Counted from the stretch's first letter, positions 1 through 8,378 are shown. The stretch: DNA of 25,768 nucleotides from Cellvibrionales bacterium UBA2618 (GCA_002339165.1 DDJS01000102.1:19156-44923); one strand, 5' to 3'. Translations and numbers: made by a program. Notes: a model not told the origin generated them from the sequence alone.

Positions 1-226
1 CCAACTTCTACCCAACAAAACGGCGGGAACTGGGTGAAAAATTTTAATTAATTAGGCCGGTGTGTAAATTTATCCGAGTCGCGCGTTATCGATAACCGCC
101 AGTTCTAAAACTGCGCGGGCTGACGCTCGTTTATTGGTCATTCAGTGTTGTTATAAATGTCCCCCCAAGGCCGGCCAAAAGCCAGCCGTGGTAACCATAA
201 ATCGCAGCGGCGCTCTGCCGCCGCGG
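1..226. other. Window edge, no supportable gene
   Basis: No convincing gene is visible. Two plus-strand frames are open from the window edge and stop at 43-45 and 49-51, so the last few codons of an upstream plus-strand gene could be present, but a tail of about 15 codons is too short to identify. A short GC-rich hairpin (207-211 pairing with 217-221) lies just past the stop of the minus-strand gene at 227. It could help end that transcript, but no clear U-tract follows it. Confidence 0.4.
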
Positions 227-862
227 CTACAACATATTGATCATCAGCGCAAATACCGCCGTCAATACGAGACTGCTGACGATGACCCCGCGCACAGAAG
301 CGATAGGTCCTAATCGGCCTTTGATCGCATTCGCCTCGAGCACGCCAATCACCACCAACGCGGCGATAAGCCCAGCGCCGCCTACGGCAGTGCCGTAGCC
401 ATGGCCCGCATAGTGTGGGCCTGCCAACATGGCAAACAGCATGGGCGCCGACAGTAAGGTATTGGTTCGCGATGCCAGCAGTGCTTTAGCGCCAGCGGCT
501 GGCGCATCGCCCTCGATCATGCCCAAGGCAATTTTCTGCGCTGGCCAAATAACCATCCATACATTGGCGGCCATAATAATACCCATGGTCGAGCCAATGA
601 TAATGTAGTTATTCATTTGGCCATAATGTTGTACGCCACCGAGCAATACTATTCCGGTAAGAAACGTAAACATGGCGCCCCAACGGAACCACCAGAGCGC
701 ACTGGGCGCTAATTTTTGCTTGGCATCGGCAAGCCCTTCAGGCGTCGCTTGCTTAAAATAACCGCCCTGCACAAAATTAAAATAATACAGCATCCCTATC
801 CAGGTAATTCCGAACAGTACATGCCCCCAACGCGCGATAAAGTTAATCGTTTCAATCGTCAT
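227..862 (-). CDS. PuuD-like integral membrane protein (membrane domain only)
   Basis: This 211-residue, strongly hydrophobic protein has five to six likely membrane segments. Its N-terminus has an RWGHVLFGITWIG signature (His14) like that of the membrane domain of urate hydroxylase PuuD (DUF989 family). Other histidines that could bind a cofactor are His79, His150 and His154. Full-length PuuD carries a C-terminal cytochrome c domain; here the protein stops after the last membrane helix and has no CxxCH motif. No purine-catabolism gene is visible nearby, so urate oxidation should not be assumed. The ATG start has a GGAG ribosome-binding site about 8 bases upstream. The gene lies downstream of groEL in the same direction but is separated from it by a strong terminator, so it is probably transcribed on its own. 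The fold assignment is fairly safe; the function is not known. Confidence 0.75.
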   Translation of the reverse strand: MTIETINFIARWGHVLFGITWIGMLYYFNFVQGGYFKQATPEGLADAKQKLAPSALWWFRWGAMFTFLTGIVLLGGVQHYGQMNNYIIIGSTMGIIMAANVWMVIWPAQKIALGMIEGDAPAAGAKALLASRTNTLLSAPMLFAMLAGPHYAGHGYGTAVGGAGLIAALVVIGVLEANAIKGRLGPIASVRGVIVSSLVLTAVFALMINML

Positions 863-989
863 TACAAACTCCGAGTCATAGTGTATGCGGCGAGGTCAGC
901 ATCATTGAGTCACTGCCACACAGGCCCAACATGTGTGTTTACCGGCTACCCGTCATGGGTTCGATTTCTGTCTCGAGTATAACAGACAT

Positions 990-1023
990 AAAAAAACCCC
1001 GCCTATCTCTGGCGGGGTTTTTT
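990..1023. terminator. Bidirectional intrinsic terminator after groEL
   Basis: A perfect 7-bp GC-rich stem (CCCCGCC at 997-1003 with GGCGGGG at 1011-1017, 7-base loop) has an A-run on its left and a T-run on its right. The stem extends further if the A and T runs pair. Either strand therefore gives a hairpin followed by a U-tract. On the minus strand it begins 15 bases after the groEL stop and would end the groES-groEL transcript before the next gene. Confidence 0.9.
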
Positions 1024-1038
1024 ATTGGCTTGGCAGAG

Positions 1039-2697
1039 TTACATCATACCGCCCATACCGCCCATGCCACCCATACCGCCCATGCCACCCATATCCGGCA
1101 TTGCTGGTGCACCTTTGTCTTCTTGAACTTCGGCGACCATCGCTTCGGTCGTTAGCATCAAGCCAGCTATCGAGGCCGCCGCTTGTAGTGCGGTCCGCGT
1201 TACTTTCGCCGGGTCGAGGATACCCATATCGATCATATCGCCATATTCACCGGATGCCGCGTTGTAGCCATGGTTGCCAGTACCCTGCTTGACTTTATCA
1301 ACCACTACTGACCCTTCATCGCCGGCATTTTCGACGATCTGGCGCAGAGGGGCCTCCATGGCACGTCGGGCAATACCGACGCCTACAGTTTGATCATCGT
1401 TCTCACCGGTCAGTCCTTCGATCTTTTGCAGGACCCGAATTAGCGCAACGCCACCACCAGCAACAACACCCTCTTCAACCGCCGCACGGGTCGCGTGCAG
1501 TGCGTCTTCAACGCGTGCTTTTTTCTCTTTCATCTCGATTTCGGTGGTAGCACCTACCTTGATCACAGCAACACCGCCGGCCAATTTAGCTACGCGCTCC
1601 TGCAGTTTTTCACGATCATAATCAGAGCTAGTGTCCTCGATCTGCGCGCGAATCTGTTTGACTCGTGCTTCGATCGCAGAATGATCACCCGCCCCGTCTA
1701 CCAAGGTAGTATTTTCTTTGGTCATAGCCACGCGCTTGGCAGTACCTAAGTGCTCTAAGGTCGCCGACTCGAGGTCCAGACCGACTTCCTCTGAGATTAC
1801 AGTGCCGCCAGTTAAAATAGCGATATCTTCGAGCATCGCCTTGCGACGATCGCCAAAGCCTGGCGCTTTACAAGCGGCAACCTTGACAATACCGCGCAAA
1901 TTATTCACCACCAAGGTCGCCAGAGCTTCGCCCTCGACATCTTCGGCAATAATCATCAACGGCTTACCTGCTTTCGCTACAGCTTCAAGCAATGGCAACA
2001 ATTCACGGATGTTGGAAATTTTCTTGTCGACCAAAAGAATCAGCGGCGCGTCCTGTTCGGTACTCATATTTTCCTGGTTATTAACAAAGTACGGCGAGAG
2101 GTAACCACGATCAAACTGCATGCCCTCGACGATGTCGAGTTCGTTTTCCAAACCCGATCCCTCTTCAACGGTAATCACGCCCTCTTTACCTACCTTGCCC
2201 ATCGCCTCAGCAATAATATCACCCACTTGGGTGTCACTATTTGCCGAGATAGTGGCTACCTGAGCGATTTCCTTCGACTCAGAGCAGGGTTTAGCTATCG
2301 CCGCAATCTCAGCAACCGCTGCCACTACCGCTCGGTCTATACCGCGCTTTAGATCCATCGGATTCATGCCTGCGGCGACTGATTTCAGACCTTCGTTAAC
2401 AATCGTCTGCGCCAAGACAGTCGCCGTCGTGGTTCCGTCGCCGGCGTCATCAGATGCCTTAGAAGCCACCTCTTTGACCATTTGAGCGCCCATATTTTGC
2501 AATTTGTCGCTCAATTCGATCTCTTTAGCCACAGAAACGCCGTCTTTCGTCACGGTAGGTGCACCGAACGCCTTGTCCAAAATGACGTTTCGACCCTTGG
2601 GGCCGAGCGTGACCTTGACCGCATTCGCCAGTATATTTACGCCCTCGAGCATATCTTTACGGGCACTGTCACCAAATTTTACTTGTTTAGCTGCCAT
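1039..2697 (-). CDS. groEL: Chaperonin GroEL (Hsp60)
   Basis: GroEL forms the double-ring ATP-dependent folding chamber that works with GroES in the cytoplasm. The protein has 552 residues, close to the usual 548. It keeps the nucleotide-site residues Asp52 (KDG) and Asp87 (GDGTTTATVL), the conserved VEDALHATRAAVEEG stretch with the catalytic Asp, and the GGGVALIR segment. The C-terminus is the typical flexible Gly-Gly-Met tail, with five GGM units before the final Met. The ATG start is preceded by an AAAGGA ribosome-binding site. The gene is 47 bases downstream of groES with no terminator between, so the two form one operon. No CIRCE operator was seen; regulation more likely runs through the sigma-32-type promoter upstream of groES. 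Nothing is unusual. Confidence 0.98.
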   Translation of the reverse strand: MAAKQVKFGDSARKDMLEGVNILANAVKVTLGPKGRNVILDKAFGAPTVTKDGVSVAKEIELSDKLQNMGAQMVKEVASKASDDAGDGTTTATVLAQTIVNEGLKSVAAGMNPMDLKRGIDRAVVAAVAEIAAIAKPCSESKEIAQVATISANSDTQVGDIIAEAMGKVGKEGVITVEEGSGLENELDIVEGMQFDRGYLSPYFVNNQENMSTEQDAPLILLVDKKISNIRELLPLLEAVAKAGKPLMIIAEDVEGEALATLVVNNLRGIVKVAACKAPGFGDRRKAMLEDIAILTGGTVISEEVGLDLESATLEHLGTAKRVAMTKENTTLVDGAGDHSAIEARVKQIRAQIEDTSSDYDREKLQERVAKLAGGVAVIKVGATTEIEMKEKKARVEDALHATRAAVEEGVVAGGGVALIRVLQKIEGLTGENDDQTVGVGIARRAMEAPLRQIVENAGDEGSVVVDKVKQGTGNHGYNAASGEYGDMIDMGILDPAKVTRTALQAAASIAGLMLTTEAMVAEVQEDKGAPAMPDMGGMGGMGGMGGMGGMM

Positions 2698-2744
2698 GAT
2701 TTTTTCCTTTCCAAATAGGGTTATGACACAAATTCTTTGTTTCG

Positions 2745-3038
2745 TTAGGCCTGTAACACAGCCTTGATGTCGGGTTCACTGAGGATGACCAGTTCTTCAC
2801 CGTCAATCTCAATGGTATCACTACCGGCGTACTTGCCAAATACCACGGTGTCGCCAACAGCGACGTCGACTGCTCGCGTCTCACCGCTGTCTAGCACGCG
2901 GCCAGATCCAACGGCAACTACCTCGCCCTGGTTGGGTTTTTCCTGTGCTGAACCTGGCAACAATATGCCGCCAGCGGTTGTTTGTTCCTCTTCTTGCCGA
3001 CGAACGATGACTCGATCGTGTAATGGGCGAATTTTCAT
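2745..3038 (-). CDS. groES: Co-chaperonin GroES (Hsp10)
   Basis: GroES is the heptameric lid that closes the GroEL chamber. The protein has 97 residues, the family length. It begins MKIRPLHDRVIVRR and contains the mobile loop that docks on GroEL at about residues 17-32, including GGILLPG. The conserved VGDTVVFGKYAG stretch is also present. The start has a good GGAGAAGAAG ribosome-binding site. It is the first gene of the groES-groEL operon, and a heat-shock-type promoter lies about 95-125 bases upstream. Confidence 0.98.
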   Translation of the reverse strand: MKIRPLHDRVIVRRQEEEQTTAGGILLPGSAQEKPNQGEVVAVGSGRVLDSGETRAVDVAVGDTVVFGKYAGSDTIEIDGEELVILSEPDIKAVLQA

Positions 3039-3133
3039 ACTCTTCTTCTCCGGTTAATCTATCTGCAATAAGTAGATGGTTGCTTGCGCTCGATAGTTAC
3101 TTGCAAATAATAGACATTTTGCAATCGATACAT

Positions 3134-3162
3134 ATGTGGAGGCAGTTGCGGAATTTTTCAAG
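3134..3162 (-). promoter_or_regulatory. Candidate sigma-32 (heat-shock) promoter of groES-groEL
   Basis: On the minus strand, CTTGAAA (3162-3156) matches the sigma-32 -35 consensus exactly. After a 14-base spacer, CTCCACAT (3141-3134) matches 6 of 8 bases of the -10 consensus CCCCATAT. It is the only such pair I saw between fxsA and groES, and it would give a leader of roughly 90 bases. The match was made by eye. Confidence 0.6.
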
Positions 3163-3235
3163 GTTTGAGCAGATATTTTTACGATTTATTGCACATAATT
3201 TTATAAATAATGGATTACTCGCAACCCTCGTGCGC

Positions 3236-3700
3236 TCAGCCCCGATCATCGCGCTCTGTGTACTCGCCATCGATAACTCGATCGCGCTCATCGGCTCCGC
3301 TGTTATGCGCCTCAAAGGTTGGATTAACTCTCGACATAGATACCCCACGGACAATCATTTTACGCATTATGAAAGCCGCGAATTGATCACGTAAACCTGG
3401 GACTAGCGCAGCAAAACCGAGCGCATCGGTAACGAACCCGGGAGTCAAGAGGAGGGCACCAGAGACCGCCAAAATGATTCCCGAAAAAATTTCCCGCGCA
3501 GGCATTCGGCCCTCGGCCAATTTTCGCTGCACTGACCACAGCGTCTGCAATCCCTGGTGGCGCAACAACCCAGCGCCGATAAGCGCCGTCGTCAACACTA
3601 AACCTATGGTTGCCAATGCGCCGATCTCAGAACCGACACTGATCAACACCCACATTTCAATGATTGGCATAGCAATAAACAACAGCAGTAACAACCGCAT
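3236..3700 (-). CDS. fxsA: FxsA family membrane protein
   Basis: FxsA is a small inner-membrane protein of the FxsA/YjeG family, named for suppressing F-plasmid exclusion of phage T7; its normal role is unclear. The protein has 154 residues from the chosen start. The first helix contains PIIEMWVLISVG, followed by the LTTALIGAGLLRHQGL segment, a GALLLTPGFVTDALGF helix typical of the family, and a polar C-terminal tail. I chose the ATG at 3700 because AAGGA lies 6 bases upstream and because family members begin MR plus a hydrophobic helix. An in-frame ATG at 3721 lacks a ribosome-binding site. fxsA also sits next to groESL in E. coli, so the placement is conserved. Confidence 0.88.
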   Translation of the reverse strand: MRLLLLLFIAMPIIEMWVLISVGSEIGALATIGLVLTTALIGAGLLRHQGLQTLWSVQRKLAEGRMPAREIFSGIILAVSGALLLTPGFVTDALGFAALVPGLRDQFAAFIMRKMIVRGVSMSRVNPTFEAHNSGADERDRVIDGEYTERDDRG

Positions 3701-3942
3701 AGGCGCATCCTTTTTAACCATAGCTTAGCCGAAGAAGGCAGTCTCGTCTATTTCGACGTAGCGATTCGCCGGTGACCCCCAGTAACGTCCGCAGCAAGGA
3801 ATGCTGATACCTGCAAGGCGCGGGTATTTTGAGCGGCCAAAACCGACAGCGATAAAAACTGATATGATCGCCAAACGTCTAAGTGACTAATTCCTGCAGC
3901 ATATTAACAGAGACCCCTAGATTGGAAAAACACAGTTCTCCC

Positions 3943-5298
3943 ATGCCCAAACCGAAAGATCGGTCGTCGAACAGTTGGCTAACGGCGCTGTCCGTTTACG
4001 CGCATCGGCGCGTGGTGACAATGGTATTTTTAGGCTTTTCCGCGGGACTGCCATTTCTATTGGTATTTTCAACGCTATCCGCATGGCTCAGTGAGGCCGG
4101 CGTGGAACGTTCGGCAATTGGCTTTTTTAGTTGGGTCGGCATCACCTTTTCGATCAAAGTACTCTGGGCACCGGTGGTCGATAATCTCGCGCTTCCCGGC
4201 CTGACCCGGCACCTGGGTGCTCGCCGATCGTGGATGTTATTGGCCCAATTAGGACTGCTCATCGGATTATTGGGTATGGCGGCTACCGATCCAGCAGAAT
4301 CGCTTTGGACAATGGTTGCTTGGGCCATCTGGGTAGCGTTCTGCTCTGCCACCCAAGATATTTGTATCGACGCCTACCGCATCGAGTCTGCAGAAGACGA
4401 CTTGCAGGCAGCAATGGCTGCTACCTATATCTTTGGTTACCGATTCGCGCTGCTGGTCGCCGGAGCCGGCGCGCTTTTCATAGCCGACAGCGCGGACTGG
4501 GAGTCAGCCTATAACATCATGGCACTGGCGATGTTGATCGGCCTTGGTACCACCCTGCTAATCAAAGAGCCACCCCATGCATCGCAAACGCGCTGGGGCG
4601 CTCTGGAACAATCGCTGTTAGAAAACCTCAGCAGCATGCCTCAGGGGTCAGCGGCGAACAAACTGCAGCGCGCACTGATTATGGTGTATGCGCCCTTTTA
4701 TGCTTTTTTTGCCGAATATGGACGACACGCCCTCGTACTACTGGTGTTTATTGGCATGTTCCGCATCAGTGACATCACTATGGGCGTGATGGCCAACCCC
4801 TTTTACCTCGAATTGGGCTTTAGCAAATCTGAGATCGCCGGCGTCGCCAAGGCATTTGGCTTTGGCATGACCATTTTCGGCTCGGCGATTGGCGGCGTGT
4901 TGGTTATAAAAATGGGCATCATGCGGCCGCTATTGTTAACCGCTGTATTGGTGGTAATGACCAACCTACTGTTTGCCTTGATGGCCCAAAAGGGCCCTGA
5001 CTTAACCTGGCTAGCCTGGGTTATCAGCGCCGATAACCTTGCTGGGGGGATGTCTAATGTGGTATTCATCGCCTTTTTATCGAGTTTGGTGAATCGACAA
5101 TACACCGCGACCCAATATGCATTGTTCAGCTCATTAATGACCCTACCGGGTAAATTTTTTGGAGGGTTTTCAGGTGTATTGGTCGATGCTGTCGGCTATT
5201 CTTGGTTTTTCGTGTACGCGGCGGCGACCGGGCTTCCGGCTGTATTTTTGATCTTATTTTTGATCAAATATAGGATAGTGACCCAAAAAGTCTCTTGA
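3943..5298 (+). CDS. ampG: Muropeptide permease AmpG (MFS transporter)
   Basis: AmpG is an inner-membrane major facilitator that imports GlcNAc-anhydroMurNAc peptides released during cell-wall turnover, the first step of peptidoglycan recycling. Family landmarks are GFSAGLPF in the first helix, GFFSWVGITFSIKVLWAPVVD, FCSATQDICIDAYR, and a late DNLAGGMSNVVFIAFLSSLV followed by TATQYALFSSL. About 12 membrane segments are visible; E. coli AmpG (491 residues) has two more helices at the C-terminus. The start is uncertain. An in-frame GTG at 3883 would add 20 polar residues, but the ATG at 3943 gives a more usual N-terminus; neither has a clear ribosome-binding site. The gene converges with ampD, leaving only a short gap between the stops. 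Confidence 0.9.
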   Translation: MPKPKDRSSNSWLTALSVYAHRRVVTMVFLGFSAGLPFLLVFSTLSAWLSEAGVERSAIGFFSWVGITFSIKVLWAPVVDNLALPGLTRHLGARRSWMLLAQLGLLIGLLGMAATDPAESLWTMVAWAIWVAFCSATQDICIDAYRIESAEDDLQAAMAATYIFGYRFALLVAGAGALFIADSADWESAYNIMALAMLIGLGTTLLIKEPPHASQTRWGALEQSLLENLSSMPQGSAANKLQRALIMVYAPFYAFFAEYGRHALVLLVFIGMFRISDITMGVMANPFYLELGFSKSEIAGVAKAFGFGMTIFGSAIGGVLVIKMGIMRPLLLTAVLVVMTNLLFALMAQKGPDLTWLAWVISADNLAGGMSNVVFIAFLSSLVNRQYTATQYALFSSLMTLPGKFFGGFSGVLVDAVGYSWFFVYAAATGLPAVFLILFLIKYRIVTQKVS

Positions 5299-5323
5299 AG
5301 CCGCATCGCACCGCCACACTGTT

Positions 5324-5866
5324 TTACAGACGCGCCAAATAATGCTGCCAATCAAAGGCGTCGCCAGGATCGGTTTTGCGGCCCGGTGAAATTTCGCTGT
5401 GGCCGACAATCCGGTCGGCGGTGATCGCTGGGTAGCTCTGCTGAATAGCTCGCGTCAGACGCTCGAGTGCTCGATATTGATGCTCGGTGTAGGGGATATG
5501 GTCAGCCCCCTGCAACTCGATGCCGATGGAGTAGTCGTTGCAGGCCTCAACACCGCAAAAACTAGACACCCCAGCGTGCCAAGCACGCCGGTGGAGTGCG
5601 ACGAATTGAGTCACCCGCCCGCAACGTTTAACGTACAAATGCGCCGATACACGAAGGTCAGCAATCGACAAAAAATACGGGTGTTGGTTGGCATCCAGTC
5701 GATTGGTAAACAACTGCTCGACAAAGTCGTCTTCAAATTCGTTGGGCGGCAAGCTTATATTGTGGATAACTAGCAAGTTGATCTTGGCACCGGACGGGCG
5801 CTCATCAGCATTCGGCGATTCCACCGACCGATCGACCGCCAACCATTGCGGCACCTTATCGGGCAC
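5324..5866 (-). CDS. ampD: 1,6-anhydro-N-acetylmuramyl-L-alanine amidase AmpD
   Basis: AmpD is a cytoplasmic zinc amidase that removes the peptide from imported anhydro-muropeptides, downstream of AmpG. From the chosen start it has 180 residues (E. coli 183). Zinc ligands are visible as His35 (VIHNISLP), His156 (GHSEISPGRKTDPG) and Asp166. The catalytic Glu is Glu117 (GIELQG) and the conserved Lys is Lys164. The reading frame is open to a TTG at 5941. However, SPNADERP lines up with SPHYDCRP near the E. coli N-terminus, so the GTG at 5866 is preferred although its ribosome-binding site is poor. ampE, often downstream of ampD, is absent. ampD is divergent from nadC, as in E. coli and Pseudomonas. 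Confidence 0.92.
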   Translation of the reverse strand: MPDKVPQWLAVDRSVESPNADERPSGAKINLLVIHNISLPPNEFEDDFVEQLFTNRLDANQHPYFLSIADLRVSAHLYVKRCGRVTQFVALHRRAWHAGVSSFCGVEACNDYSIGIELQGADHIPYTEHQYRALERLTRAIQQSYPAITADRIVGHSEISPGRKTDPGDAFDWQHYLARL

Positions 5867-6161
5867 GATAACGTCGCATGCCGAGCGATGGTAACGCCGG
5901 CCAACAAGACAATAACGGCATCCGCAATTGGTGCTGCGCAACGTGCGACGGTATTGAGGGTCTGGTCACAGTTCAATTCTCCGAAAAACAAGCATGAGTA
6001 TATCGGCCATTGACCGAGCATGGAAAGTAAATGAGTTGAATGTTATCGCTCTCATCCACCCCCAACAAACCACCGGCAAGCGCATTACTGATACAATCGC
6101 GATCGCGCCGCGTTGGTAATTCGGCGCTTCATTTAGTGACTTTTAGCAGGGCCTTCACGCT
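5867..6161. other. ampD-nadC divergent intergenic region
   Basis: This gap of about 295 bases must hold promoters for both divergent genes, and part of it may encode an AmpD N-terminal extension if the TTG at 5941 is used. A TACAAT hexamer at 6092-6097 could be a -10 box toward nadC, but I found no matching -35. No RNA gene or additional ORF is supportable. Confidence 0.4.
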
Positions 6162-7019
6162 ATGCAAATCTCCAAATTATCCCCCGCCACCCAGCGCGAC
6201 ATCCCAATCTGTGTTGCGCGCGCGCTGAACGAGGATATCGGCAGCGGCGATATCACCGCGATGCTCATTCCCAAAGGCGCAATGGCTAGGGCCCAGATCA
6301 TCGCGCGCGAACCAGCCGTGTTGTGCGGGCAGGCATGGGCCGATGAGGTCTTCAAACAGTTGGATCACAGCATCTGCCTGCAGTGGAATACTGACGAGGG
6401 ATCACAGGTGATGACTGGACAAATTCTGGCAACCCTCACAGGAGATGCGCGGGGATTGCTCAGTGGTGAACGCACTGCGCTTAATTTTTTGCAGACGCTG
6501 TCTGCCACCGCTACTTGCGCTCGCCGCTATGCGCAGAGCGCCAGCGGTTCTGGGTTGAGGGTTTTAGATACCCGCAAAACCATACCCGGCTTGAGGCTGG
6601 CGCAAAAATATGCGGTCGCAGTCGGTGGCTGCGAAAATCACCGCATCGGGCTGTTCGACGCCTTTTTAATCAAAGAAAACCACATCGCCGCCTGTGGCGG
6701 CATTCAATCGGCCATTCGCACAGCGCGCGCCATAAGCGCGGACAAGCGCATTGAAATCGAAGTGGAAAATATCGCCGAACTGCGACTTGCCCTGAGCGCT
6801 GGCGCCGATGCGATTATGCTGGATAACTTTTCTACCGCAGATATCAGCGCCCTCAGCGAGATCGACGTGGCAGGAACAGAAATCGAAGTGTCCGGCAATC
6901 TCACCGATACTGATCTAGTAAAATATAAAAATACGGGCATCGACTTTGTGTCCTCGGGCAGCCTCACCAAACATATTGCCGCAATCGATCTGTCCATGCG
7001 AATTATTGATCCCACCTGA
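6162..7019 (+). CDS. nadC: Nicotinate-nucleotide pyrophosphorylase (quinolinate phosphoribosyltransferase)
   Basis: NadC converts quinolinate and PRPP to nicotinate mononucleotide, CO2 and pyrophosphate in de novo NAD synthesis. The protein has 285 residues, normal for the family. Active-site motifs in order are ERTALNFLQ (103-111), DTRKT (136-140), GGCENHR (155-161), KENH (171-174) and EVEN (200-203), then MLDN near 219-222 and VSSGSLT near the C-terminus. It begins at an ATG after an AGGG-like ribosome-binding site. nadC is divergent from ampD and precedes pilC, as in many gammaproteobacteria, but here pilA and pilB are missing between nadC and pilC. Confidence 0.97.
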   Translation: MQISKLSPATQRDIPICVARALNEDIGSGDITAMLIPKGAMARAQIIAREPAVLCGQAWADEVFKQLDHSICLQWNTDEGSQVMTGQILATLTGDARGLLSGERTALNFLQTLSATATCARRYAQSASGSGLRVLDTRKTIPGLRLAQKYAVAVGGCENHRIGLFDAFLIKENHIAACGGIQSAIRTARAISADKRIEIEVENIAELRLALSAGADAIMLDNFSTADISALSEIDVAGTEIEVSGNLTDTDLVKYKNTGIDFVSSGSLTKHIAAIDLSMRIIDPT

Positions 7020-7076
7020 CAGCATCGAGCGACAAAAGAAAACCGCAAACGCACTTGTTAACTGTGAAGCCATGCC

Positions 7077-7116
7077 GATAAAGCCAAATCTAACTGTGCT
7101 AGAGTGTGGCTTTATC
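7077..7116. repeat. Perfect 10-bp inverted repeat between nadC and pilC
   Basis: GATAAAGCCA (7077-7086) is exactly complementary to TGGCTTTATC (7107-7116), with a 20-base spacer. No T-run follows on the plus strand, so it does not look like an intrinsic terminator. A weak promoter-like pair (TTGTTA at 7055-7060, GATAAA at 7077-7082, 16-base spacer) overlaps the left arm, so the dyad could be an operator for pilC. An RNA hairpin is also possible. Confidence 0.5.
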
Positions 7117-7181
7117 AATGGCAATGATTGGACGGGTTCAATCGCCCAAAAGCCCCGCCCACGATTGCGGGATTTGCTATC

Positions 7182-8378
7182 ATGAGACACTTTCACTACG
7201 CTGGGAAAACGCTTCAAGGTGTCAACGTCGAGGGCGCTATCGAGGCCATTGACCAGCGCGCAGCGCGCGTCGCGCTGCGCGAACAGTCAATTATAACGCT
7301 CTCGCTGACGCGCAGATTACATCCCAAATTCACCTGGCAGAGTGCGATAACACATCGACAGATGCACCACTTCATACGCCAATTGGCGACCATGATCCGC
7401 GCTGGAATTCCGCTATTGAGCTGTTTCGATATCGCCTGCACTGCCAACCGTCAATCCAACATGCGACAAATGCTGAAAAATATCCGCAGCGACCTTGCCG
7501 GCGGTGAGGCATTGTCCCGCGCTATGGCAAAATACCCCGAGCAGTTTGATCCACTATTTTGTCAACTTGTCCACAATGGCGAAATATCTGGTACTCTCGG
7601 AAGCGTGTTACAACGCTTAGCAGGCGACAGCGCCAAGCGCGAAAAACTGCGCCTCAAACTAAAAAAAGCGCTGACCTACCCGATCACAGTGATGTTTTTA
7701 TCTTTCGCCGTGACCCTCTTATTACTGATCACGGTGGTGCCGAAATTCGCCGCCAACTTCGCTGATTTTGACGCGCAACTGCCGCCCGCCACAGTAGCTC
7801 TAATCGCGGCATCTGATTTTGTCATAGATTATGCAGCAACGCTGGTCGTCGCGCTCACCCTGATCATTATTATGGCGCGCCATGCGCTAAAACATAGCCA
7901 AACACTGCGCCACTTTAAAGATCGACAACTGCTGCGAATGCCACTGATCGGGCCTGTGGCAACAAAAACTGCTACGGCGCGCTTGAGCCGCACTCTCGCA
8001 ACCACTATTGCGTCTCACTTGCCGATCATCGACGCGCTGCAGGGTGCGGCCCAATGCTCCGGGAATCAAGCCTACGACGCAGCGGTTAAAGTTGCAGAAA
8101 AACGTTTGATTGCCGGCGATTCTCTGAGTCGCGCGTTTGCGGATGAGCCACTATTCCCAGACGTATTACAACAATATGTCGCAATTGGAGAGCAATCTGG
8201 CGCACTAGAGGAAATGCTCAGCGCGGCAGCAACACAATTTGAAGAGGATCTAGACAGCACCATTCAACGATTTATCGATTTATTGGAGCCAACAATTATG
8301 GTAGTTTTGGCGCTATTGATTGGGGCTATAATACTGGCGCTATATATGCCGATCTTTGAAATCGGAGCGGTGATCTAG
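7182..8378 (+). CDS. pilC: Type IV pilus inner-membrane platform protein PilC
   Basis: PilC is the inner-membrane platform of the type IV pilus machine that couples the ATPases to pilin assembly. The protein has 398 residues from the chosen start. It has two tandem T2SSF domains. The first is at about 60-185, with IRAGIPLLSCFDIA and HNGEISGTL; the second is at about 265-390, with LPIIDALQGAA and GEQSGALEEML. Membrane helices lie at about 168-187, 215-233 and 370-392. The ATG at 7182 is preferred over a TTG at 7128 because PilC proteins begin with a short FxYxGxxxxG-type strand, seen here as FHYAGKTLQG. It is followed closely by pilD. The cognate assembly ATPase gene pilB and pilin gene pilA are not in this window. 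Confidence 0.93.
   Translation: MRHFHYAGKTLQGVNVEGAIEAIDQRAARVALREQSIITLSLTRRLHPKFTWQSAITHRQMHHFIRQLATMIRAGIPLLSCFDIACTANRQSNMRQMLKNIRSDLAGGEALSRAMAKYPEQFDPLFCQLVHNGEISGTLGSVLQRLAGDSAKREKLRLKLKKALTYPITVMFLSFAVTLLLLITVVPKFAANFADFDAQLPPATVALIAASDFVIDYAATLVVALTLIIIMARHALKHSQTLRHFKDRQLLRMPLIGPVATKTATARLSRTLATTIASHLPIIDALQGAAQCSGNQAYDAAVKVAEKRLIAGDSLSRAFADEPLFPDVLQQYVAIGEQSGALEEMLSAAATQFEEDLDSTIQRFIDLLEPTIMVVLALLIGAIILALYMPIFEIGAVI

Noticed and set aside
1..51. C-terminal end of an upstream plus-strand gene
   Set aside because: Two frames are open for about 15 codons each and cannot be told apart or identified.
1039..1095. Short repeated sequence at the groEL 3' end
   Set aside because: It encodes the normal Gly-Gly-Met tail of GroEL, not a mobile or satellite repeat.
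3039..3235. CIRCE operator upstream of groES
   Set aside because: No TTAGCACTC/GAGTGCTAA pair was found on reading either strand.
5770..6021. 83-codon minus-strand frame beginning upstream of ampD
   Set aside because: It overlaps ampD in another frame, has no recognisable domain, and is explained by the ambiguous AmpD N-terminus. A frameshifted AmpD start is not needed, since the main frame already aligns with the family from SPNADERP onward.
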